This document shows, one piece after another, positions 13,901-25,900 of a stretch of DNA of 64,000 bases. Numbering within the stretch: the first letter of the stretch is position 1; every line of letters begins with the position of its first letter. A program made the position numbers and the translations under genes. Origin of the DNA: Apostichopus japonicus (lineage: Eukaryota; Echinodermata; Holothuroidea; Aspidochirotida; Stichopodidae); NCBI RefSeq assembly GCF_037975245.1, contig NC_092578.1, positions 20,108,821 to 20,172,820 on the forward strand, read 5' to 3'. The notes below the pieces were generated by a model. That model searched no databases. It saw nothing but the letters and a program-made list of their open reading frames with translations, and was not told the DNA's origin.

Positions 13901-16900
13901 ATAATATCTCCACCATCAATACCACACTGTCAACACAAAGTCACTGGTAATACAACACAATACATGAGCTTGGAACATACCAAGACATAATATCTCCACC
14001 ATCAATACCACGCTGTCAACACAAAGTCACTGGTAATACAACACAATACATGAGCTTTAAACATACCAAGACATAATATCTCCACCATCAATACCACACT
14101 GTCAACACAAAGTCATTGGTAATACTACACAACACATGAGCTTTAAACATACCCAGACATAATATCTCCACCATCAATACCACACTGTCAACACAAAGTC
14201 ACTGGTAATACAACACAATACATGAGCTTTAAACATACCCAGACATAATATCTCCACCATCAATACCACGCTGTCAACACAAAGTCACTGGTAATACAAC
14301 ACAATACATGAGCTCTAAACATACCAAGACATAATATCTCCATCATCAATACCACACTGTCAACACAACATCACTGGTAATACAACACAATACATGAGCT
14401 CTAAACATACCAAGACATAATATCTCCACCATCAATACCACACTGTCAACACAAAGTCACTGGTAATACAACACAATACATGAGCTTGGAACATACCAAG
14501 ACATAATATCTCCACCATCAATACCACGCTGTCAACACAAAGTCACTGGTAATACAACACAACACATGAGCTTTAAACATACCAAGACATAATATCTCCA
14601 CCATCAATACCACACTGTAAACACAAAGTCATTGGTAATACAACACAATACATGAGCTTTAAACATACCAAGACATAATATCTCCACCATCAATACCACA
14701 CTGTCAACACAAAGTCATTGGTAATACAACACAATACATGAGCTTTAAACATACCAAGACATAATATCTCCACCATCAATACCACACTGTCAACACAAAG
14801 TCACTGGTAATACAACACAATACATGAGCTTGGAACATACCAAGACATAATATCTCCACCATCAATACCACACTGTCAACACAAAGTCACTGGTAATACA
14901 ACACAATACATGAGCTTTAAACATACCCAGACATAATATCTCCACCATCAATACCACGCTGTCAACACAAAGTCACTGGTAATACAACACAATACATGAG
15001 CTCTAAACATACCAAGACATAATATCTCCACCATCAATACCACGCTGTCAACACAAAGTCACTGGTAATACAACACAATACATGAGCTCTAAACATACCA
15101 AGACATAATATCTCCACCATCAATACCACGCTGTCAACACAAAGTCACTGGTAATACAACACAATACATGAGCTCTAAACATACCAAGACATAATATCTC
15201 CACCATCAATACCACACTGTCAACACAAAGTCATTGGTAATACAACACAATACATGAGCTTGGAACATACCCAGACATAATATCTCCACCATCAATACCA
15301 CACTGTCAACACAAAGTCACTGGTAATACAACACAATACATGAGCTTTAAACATACCAAGACATAATATCTCCACCATCAATTCCACGCTGTCAACACAA
15401 AGTCACTGGTAATACAACACGATACATGAGCTTTAAACATACCAAGACATAATATCTCCACCATCAATACCACGCTGTCAACACAAAGTCACTGGTAACA
15501 CAACACGATACATGAGCTTTAAACATACCAAGACATAATATCTCCACCATCAATACCACACTGTCAACACAAAGTCACTGGTAATACAACACAATACATG
15601 AGCTTTAAACATACCAAGACATAATATCTCCACCATCAATACCACACTGTCAACACAAAGTCACTGGTAATACAACACAATACATGAGCTTTAAACATAC
15701 CAAGACATAATATCTCCACCATCAATACCACACTGTCAACACAAAGTCACTGGTAATACAACACAATACATGAGCTTTAAACATACCCAGACATAATATC
15801 TCCACCATCAATACCACACTGTCAACACAAAGTCACTGGTAATACAACACAATACATGAGCTCTAAACATACCAAGACATAATATCTCCACCATCAATAC
15901 CACACTGTCAACACAAAGTCACTGGTAATACAACACAATACATGAGCTTTAAACATACCCAGACATAATATCTCCACCATCAATACCACACTGTCAACAC
16001 AAAGTCACTGGTAATACAACACAATACATGAGCTTTAAACATACCAAGACATAATATCTCCACCATCAATACCACACTGTCAACACAAAATCACTGGTAA
16101 TACAACACAATACATGAGCTTTAAACATACCCAGACATAATATCTCCACCATCAATACCACACTGTCAACACAAAGTCATTGGTTATATAACACAACACA
16201 TGAGCTTTAAACATACCAAGACATAATATCTCCACCATCAATTCCACGCTGTCAACACAAAGTAATAATGATCAAGTTTGTGTCTCATCACCAACAACCA
16301 TCAATGTGGCCATGATAATATGTTAAATGTGACTATATGATCTATGGATTAATAATTCACTTATTAATATGAACTGTATGTTTGGTTGAATTTCCTATGT
16401 ATCATTAGGGATAAATGATGTTGTAAACAGACCAAAGTATCACATAAATACCAAACACATTCATTAATAGTTGTAATGGTAAGTATTCCTACCTGACACA
16501 CTTTCTTGCTCTTCACTAAACTCTCTGCTGTGTCCTTCATTAGCTGTAAGTGAGAACACTGACTGGATACTTGACTTTGGTCAACTATTTCATTCTGCTG
16601 AAGGCTCAACAACTCTTCCATCTGATGACCTAAAGATAAAAAAGTTACATTATAGGAGGAAGCCTAAATCAAGGCTAGCAGATAGAACAAGAGGCTTCAG
16701 GAAAAACCTTCAATTGGCAAAACTATTTGATATGATGATAGCTGGGTGTTATGGAGTGCATATATATACATAGACAGAGCTTAGTTCATTGAACATAAAA
16801 TGGTTAATACCCTAAACAGTCCGAAAACAGTGATATTTGCACAATAGTTAATGAAATCTGTATTCCTCTTGAACAGCATAAGAAGCATTAAATGTGCAAT

Positions 16901-19900
16901 GTGAGATACCACCTATATGTTCATGTTAATTGTAGGATGCCTGGTAGGTACTCCTCTTGACGGATGTCAGAACCATGCAGTTTCCAAAATGATACAAATT
17001 ATGACAAGCAACATGCTTGTTCCTGGTTCTCAAAAATAATTGTTGGAGGTTTGTCAAGTTTTGTGGAACAAGGTTTATGCAATCATACATAGCCTCCCTT
17101 GAAACCCTTTCTACAATGAGATTGCTGATGGACGCACATCCCATACTTTCCAGTATTGCAATCCAGAAATGGTAAAGTATTCCGAGAAGATTCCACTCAG
17201 AGATATTGCAAAGCCCCATTGTTGAAGAGGTCAGTCTCTGGTTTCTCATGGGATATAACCTCTCTGATGGGATATAACCTGCAACAGCCTGCATGGGAGG
17301 GGGACACCATAGCACAGCACCTCTCTGATGGGATATAACCTGCAACAGCCTGCATGGGAGGGGGACACCATAGCACAGCACCGCTCTGATGGGATATAAC
17401 CTGCAACAGCCTGCATGGGACGGGGACACCACAACACAGCACCTCTCTGATGGGATATAACCTGCAACAGCCTTCATGAGAGTAGGACACCATAGCACAG
17501 CACCTTTCTGATGGGATATAACCTGCAACAGCCTGCATGGGAGGGGGACACCATAGCACAGCACCTCTCTGATGGGATATAACCTACAACAGCCTGCATG
17601 GGAGTAGGACACAATAACACAGCATCTCTCTGATGGGATATAACCCGCAACAGCCTGTATGGGAGGGGGACACCATAGCAAAGAAGAAAAAAAGGTTTTC
17701 TTAAGTTTTCCAGGCACATATTAATACTCACCTAACGAGAGTGTTATCAAGAAACTAACAAAGTGAGTTAAGTCAAATGGTAGTTCATCACTGTATAATA
17801 ATCTGCAAAATAGAAATGTACAAGTTGTTGCTTAAAAGCAATATATATAGAGAGAATAAGACAAAGTTGATTTCAAATATCCTGTCACAACAGGTACATA
17901 ACTGCATCATCATATTCATTGCATGTGAGTGAATCCTTGACTTGTAATGAACATTACATTAGCCATATCAGAGACATTCCCTTCTGCTACAACTGTTTAT
18001 GAAGTGGAAACTAAGGTTTACTTCATCCTTTATTCCTTTGGAAACAATTGCTCACCACAACTGCATAAAATTGATTGAAGTGGTACCTTACCCTTCCTAT
18101 TTCAAAACGTGGCAAGACACTGGAGGTGAGTGAAGGTCTCAGGAATGGGAATGAAAACAAACAAATTTAAATTGCAACTCTCTGAGCACCACTTGAAAAG
18201 AGAAGGCTTGACATAAGCCACTATATTGATCCAGTTCAAATAAACATGTTCTTTTTGGTAGGGTTCCCTATGATATGACATCACATGAGTAAGATTTAGA
18301 CACTTCACAGGTTAATCATACCTAAAGATTGTTCAAGTGTTTTGTAGATGAAAGCACATACTTGCAGGTTAGTATCTGAACTGCATATGTAACAACTAAC
18401 ACAGATACTGTAGGTGAAAGAAATGCAGAACAGAGCATCTTGAAAGAGACAAGATCAATCTTCTTCATCCAGTGGAGAAGCTCCACAAGTTGTTTTTGAA
18501 GTTCTTCTGGATATCCAGAGATTAAGGCATTCTGTGGATCTGTCCAGATAAACAAAAAGATAAACAAACATGTGTGAAAGAGCCTTCTCTGGTTGTTATG
18601 TCTTGTTCAATCAGTTTAATCAGTTTAATCAGAGTGGATACATTTACATCAGGAGCCATAGCAACTAGAGGGAACAAACCAAGGTTTGGCTAGAGAAATG
18701 GTTATAGGACAATGTAAAATAGTAATTACATACCTAATATGGATTGGTTATAGGACAATGTAAAATAGTAAAAACATACCTAATATGGACTGGTCATATG
18801 ACAATCTAAAATAGTTATAACATAACTAACAAGGATTGGTTATATCACAATCTAAATAGTAATAACATACCTAATAAGGTTTGAAAACTATCTTGAATGC
18901 AGGAGGCAGCACTTGGATGAACAATGGCCGCACTTCGAAGGAGGATATTCAAAGCATGATGGGATGTGTCCAACTTTCTGGAATGAAGTTCGATCAAAAG
19001 AGTTGGTAACGATGTAACAAACTGTGCCATCAAAGGAGTACTGTAAGAAAAGAAAATGGATACATTACAAATACACTATGGTTTCAACAGAATGATTTAA
19101 TGTTAAAATATTCACTTCATTACACACTACTTCATTCTGTCTTCAGAGTGAAAAGAAGAAAACATTGGCTTTCCAAATTTAGTCAACTCAAGGAAAAACA
19201 TGTAGCAAAGAAACTTTTCATTCAAGGCATTTTATTAATCTTCTCTATGCATTAATTTTAAGCATGACATTAATATCCCATTTTAGAGCATGATTAAAAC
19301 ATGGAAATGCCAACCCAATCCAAAACGCCATGGAATTACTTCAAAAGGTTTACTTTGCCTAATGATTGACTAAAATAACCACAAGTTAATATGTTAAAGT
19401 GAAAGATTGACTGAAATTACCACTTTAACCATGTTTGTGATTACCAATTAAGATAAGCATTGATCAACTGGTGCTATTGTAACATGTTCACTTCACTGCT
19501 ACTGAATGTGGATATAATCCTGCTTTAACCATGTTTGTGATTACCATTTAAGATCAACTGGTGCTATTGTAACATGTTCACTTCACTGCTACTGAATGTG
19601 GATATAATCCTGCTTTAACCATGTTTGTGATTACCATTTAAGATCAGCATTGATCAACTGGTGCTATTGTAACATGTTCACTTCACTGCTACTGAATGTG
19701 GATATAATCCTGCTTTAACCATGTTCGTGATTACCATTTAAGATCAGCATAGACAATAGAAAATAAGTTAGAAGGTAAGCATTTTCAAAGCAGGATTCAG
19801 GAATTATTTTCACTTCATTGATTTTTTTGCAACATTGATTGTTTTGTATTCTATTTTGATGGTGACCATATTATGTACGCTGCTCATAAGATTGAATAGG

Positions 19901-22900
19901 AAACTGAAATCAAAATGAATTCATACTCACGTTGTAAGATCAGATGGTTTCTTGTGAGCTACAAGAGTCATATCAGCTATGCAGGCCATTGCAAGTCTCT
20001 TGTTCTGTGACATGATGTGTGAGTTTTGGTAGAATATTATCAAAGCTTCAAGAAGAGTCAACTTGGAATCTGTTGCAGATGAAAACAGTTGAAGTGTTAA
20101 AGTACTCATACTAGTAGGACTCTTGTGTTAAAGGACACTAGTGTTAAAGTACTCATACTAGTAGGACTCTTGTGTTAAAGGACACTAGTGTTAAAAGTAC
20201 TCATACTAGGACACTGGTGTTAAAGGACACTAGTTTTAAAGGTGTTAAAGTACTCATAATAGGACACTGGAATACTGTAACTCGTAAAGCCCAAGAGTAC
20301 TTTACAGTTATGTAAAACAGGGAGTCACATAGTTAGTCTTGTTTCTTAACTTTATCAATCCATACTATATTGTACAGTATAAGTTCTACTAATGTGTCTC
20401 TACTCCATCAGTATCATAATATATGTATTACTGTATTACTGTCTAGAACAAACATGATGCAGAAAGAGCATGCTGCTGACTTATGGAGCAATCAGCACTG
20501 CATGATTCTTGTATCACTATCAATCTCACATCAACTATTTACGGTTATGTATCGATGACAGACTCACCTATTCTGCTCACATATCAAATGTTATGAGCAG
20601 TCTATTACATTGTCTCTGGGTTAGCATACATTGTGCCATTTTTTAATGAGGATGCTAAGGAATGTGTTTTTAAACCTGTCATTCTCCCACATCTCATTTA
20701 TGAAGTGCCAGGCTGGGATTATTTTATTTTGCAAAAAGATAAGGATAGAATTGTAAAGATTACGAAGTACATGTGAAGATTCTTCACTTGGATAACCAAT
20801 TTACTGTATTAAGGAGACCCTGAATGCCTCTGTTAGAGCTGAGTTTATAAGAATGGTCACAGAACTTTAAGATGATCAGAATCACCCGTACTGCAAGCAT
20901 GATTCCCTAGGGAGTCTTAATGTGCAATCAAACAGAAAGAATGCCTAATGTTTTAAAATATAGAATACAGTTGTTTACAAACAACCTTTGTTTATAAAGC
21001 TGCAATTTTTATTCAATCGAAAAACTTGAAAAGATGAATTGATAAAGATCTCATATACTTCTTACCAACTAAAATTTTGTACATATTGCTTTAATATTGT
21101 ATTTAATTACTCTTTTTGTACAAATATTTTATATTTATACTAGAATAAATATATTGAATTGAAATTGAATTTGAATTGAAAGTGAATCAGAAATTTTCCA
21201 ATAACATTGAGACATTCATAATTTGGTGAGCAATGTATAACTAGATCATAGAAACGTAGTAAAATTTAACTGTTATACTGTATACCAAACTCTGAATGAC
21301 TATTAGTTGTAAATGTTCTTGAATAACATGAATAAATCACAAGTAGTCGCAAAGTGATTGGATTAAAAAGAACTTGTACTAAATATTTTCCAAGAGCTGT
21401 AGTGGTACTCCATACTGGGATAACATAAAGCAGTACTCAGACTGTGGTACTTGGTACTGGGAAACTTATGTACCTGGAAGTACTTGATACTCAGATCAAA
21501 GTACTTAACTGTAATTGCGCCAAACACCCTGTATTGACTTGTGTGTACATGTGAGGAAATAAACTTCAAATGTGAAAATGTCACAATACCTTTGTTTATT
21601 ACGTTTCTCATTAGCCTCTCAACTATGATCAGCAGCATCTGGGCATGCTCAGTAGATAGCTGGCCATCACCTTCTAGGGCGTTGCGAACATACTTCATCA
21701 ATTTAAAAGTCCAACCTTGTTTCTGACCTGGACTTATCAAATATGATACAACACCACAAACCAAGACATTGACTTCTTGGACAGATACTAACATCTTTGG
21801 CGTGTTTTGCTGGTATCGACCTGTTCCTCCCTCTTGCACTGAGTAAGGAAAGTTACTAAAGAAAGCTTTTAGTAACTTCTTTTCATACACTTTTTGTATA
21901 TCTCTGAGGATCTGAGGAGGGAGATTGCAAAGAGAACCTCACCAAAATTGTTTATTCCATTTTAACAACATATTTATACTGTTGCAAGGATTATATAGAA
22001 TATTTATTAACCTGAGTAACCTCAATTTTATCTCAATGTTTACTTAAATGTGCTGATAACCCAGTCTTCCTTATATGGGACTTCATGGTTTCAATAAACT
22101 AACAATCATAACACAGCTTTATGACAAAGTTCATCTTGATAACTTCAGAGATGTCATTTTGAAAGAAATGCATCTCACATGAATACTGCCAATCAACTCC
22201 CAGAAGGCCAAAATCTTGGCCAAACCTAACAAGGTATGGTTAATCATCTTCAACATGTTATGACAATAAATGTTTTGATACATTTCATGTTAAAATATAG
22301 GTAGGTCTATGCTGTGTGCCAATTTACAGAAGTCACTGACATGTTAAACATAACATTGTGGCATAAATGCAATAAACAATCTTTTCAAGCCTATTTTGAT
22401 AGTGAGAGCATTATTGTTACACTGTCAATTCTACGTGCACTAAAGGTCATCATTGTGACTCATAAACATGCTGGAATCACATACTGGCAACTTCCTTTTG
22501 TTCACTAAATCACTTAAACGTCTATTAAATTGACCCTCATAGTTTCTTTGGATAAATTTTACCACAAGAAAAGTACCATTGCTATTTCAGCAATACATGC
22601 ATGCTGAAATAGCAATGGTATGCATGCATGCATGCATACATGCATACATGCATGTTAAACGTTTTAAGCAGAGTGGGAGCCATGGAGGGGGGGCAATACT
22701 GATACTCACTTCAGCATAATTAGCAATAATCAAGAAACTTAGTTGAATCAAGTAATGATATTTAAGAAAAGCTCACTTCCACTTGTTGATGTTCCTGAGA
22801 GAGTAGTTCTAGCCACTTCCATAGTAAGTGCATCACAGAGAGAACGCCATGTAACGTCTGAATGCTCCATGGTGTCAAACAAAGACCGTCCTGTTGGTTA

Positions 22901-25900
22901 CCATGGAGATTTGGCCTAGCTTCCATCCAACATTGCAATATAAGAGGGATTACTTTGTGAACAAACTCCACAACTTCTTTCATGTTAGAAGTAAAGTCTT
23001 GAGAAGTTATGTCTGTTTGCTGAGATAAGGACCTAAATCAAGAGGCAAAAAATAAAATACAAAATGTTTAAGATCTAACAAATAACTACAGTATGATATT
23101 CAATGTGATATTGTTCATTGCAAACTTAAATGTTTAAGATCTAACAACAAATAACTATGATTTTCAATGTGATCTTGTTCATTGCAAACTTAAATGTTTA
23201 AGATCTAACAACAAATAACTATGATTCTCAATGTGATCTTGTTCATTGCAAACTTAAATGTTTAAGATCTAACAAATAACTACAGTATGATATTCAATGT
23301 GATCTTGTTCATTGCAAACTTACAGTAAATGTTTAAGATCTAACAACAAATAACTATGATTTTCAATGTGATCTTGTTCATTGCAAACTTAAATGTTTAA
23401 GATCTAACAACAAATAACTATGATTTTCAATGTGATCTTGTTCACTGCAAACTTAAATGTTTAAGATCTAACAACAAATAACTATGATTTTCAATGTGAT
23501 CTTGTTCATTGCAAACTTAAATGTTTAAGATCTAACAACAAATAACTATGATTTTCAATGTGATCTTGTTCATTGCAAACTTAAATGTTTAAGATCTAAC
23601 AACAAATAACTATGATTTTCAATGTGATCTTGTTCATTGCAAACTTAAATATTCCATATTGATAAGTGAAATGTGAAGAAGCCACCCAATAGCAATAAAC
23701 GCATCAAATTTTCCTAGCTTTGCATTAAACATTTTTAATTTTTATAAAACACCAAACTTCTATCTTAGTATTGATAATTCACATCAGTTAAAAATGCTCA
23801 GGAATAAAATCTTTTGTACTCTGAAAAACCTTTTTGCGTTACCTTATGGTGGAGGTCTCATTATTTCCATGTTTCAAGATATCTCTGTCTTTATAAATTC
23901 CCACAAACACTTGCTGAGATGAGACAATAATACTCTTCTCTTCTACCTGTGACTGCTTTATGTGATGTGGTGCTGATGTCAGCTTGTTATCAACAATGGC
24001 TGATAGAAAAGACCTCAGTCTTTGCAAAACCTATCAAAACACAAGAAACATCAAAAGTTGAAGTTGAAGAAAAGGTAAAAGTACAATAGGAAATTAGCTG
24101 AAACAAAGGCATTACAATGCTTATTTCTCTTGTAATGCTATGGAGACTCATAACAACACATATATATATCATAGTCTTCTAACATAGACTATATTTGAGG
24201 TACTATGTATAGTCAGTATTACAGTGAATTATACTAGTGACTGGGACAAGGCAATATGAAGAGCAAAGTATGCATTTGATTAAATACACACACAAAATGC
24301 TATTGATTCTGTATATCTGCCTACAGTAAATCTGGTTCTAATCCATCTTTTCTGACAAGTTGGTTCGTTTTCTAAGATTGTGCAAACAAACAATGTACAG
24401 AAAAATGGCACACTGTAAGTCAAACAATGTACAGAAGAATGGCTGCCCTTGCATAGTGTGTACACTGTAAGTCAAACAATGTACAGAAGAATGGCTGCCC
24501 TTGCATAGTGTGTACACTGTAAGTCAAACAATGTACAGAAGAATGGCTGCCCTTGCATAGTGTGTACACTGTAAGTCAAACAATGTACAGAAGAATGGCT
24601 GCCCTTGCATAGTGTGTACACTGTAAGTCAAACAATGTACAGAAGAATGGCTGCCCTTGCATAGTGTGTACACTGTAAGTCAAACAATGTACAGAAGAAT
24701 GGCTGCCCTTGCATAGTGTGTACACTTTAAGTCATTTTGATGTTACCTATCTGCCCAACAGCAGGCCAGTGTAATATGCAATGTTTTATTCATCTCAATA
24801 ATGTAAAATCACATGATGACATCAGATTTTATTGCAAGGCTGGCTTCATCTTCATTCAAGAGCAAAATGATAAATTTGCACTGTGTTCTGAATGGTAGTA
24901 CCTCTAAGTACTGAATGACATGATACCATCAAAAGACATTAGCAGTAATATGAATGAAGGGTAATTCATGGTAAATATATTAGGAACCAATTAATTGCTT
25001 CTGACATATAAAGCTTAAGCAAAAGGTTTCTTATTTTAATTAGTGAAATACAATATATGTAGATTTAATCCAATGACAATACCTGTACACGCCACTTCTG
25101 TCCTGAGGACTTGTTTCCTGGAGAGATGTTTAGCTGCACAGTTTCTGCCCCATCATAATGGCCTCCTTGTTGTGAAATTTGATGAATGAAGTTTGTTAGC
25201 AGTTCTTTACTCCTGGTAATGACAAGGCTAGGATAATGTACCAACAGAAGGTCCAGAATTGTTAAGGCATCTAATTGAATGTCCTCTTGTAAGTGGGTCA
25301 TTGCACAGCAAAGATGAGCACACATGGTTGGAAAAAATGGGACCATCAGATTAGATGGAATATTTTTCACAACTTGTTGCATGACAGGATGTCCAGCCTG
25401 CCTAACATCTCTGTCCTTGTCTGTGAAGGTATGGGCAACATTTTGTATCAGTGCTGCCAGGTTATCCTGTATAAGGTGGTTGTTGGCCACAAGGAGCTCC
25501 TTCAGACCCATCAATGTAGAAGTTCTGACTTTGGCATTGTAATGATTGATAGTGCATAACAGATCCTGTTGGAGAAAGAGAAATAGTAAACTATAAAAGC
25601 TAAGTAATGTTTGCTAACTATGAAGAAGCATCAACATTGAAAGAGTGAAGGAATCCATGCATCTCATTAGAAGATCCAAATCCAAGCAGATCTCAGCGAG
25701 CAAAACATACGGTAATTTGGTTGGTAATAGTTGTAGTTCTGAAACTCAAAAGAGGATTACAAGATCTGCTGGGTTAAACTGATGAGCTAATACCGGTAGC
25801 TAGTAAGGAATATGTTTTTGACACTATTCACTGGCCAACTTACAACACACTATATACTAATAAACATACCAAAGAGATCAGTTAAAGAAGTGAGATTCTG

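Noticed and set aside
16926-17717. 263-codon minus-strand ORF
   Set aside because: More than half is the 61-bp array. The remainder shows no recognisable domain and TEX10 splicing passes over it. A decayed transposon fragment at 16926-17230 is possible but unproven.
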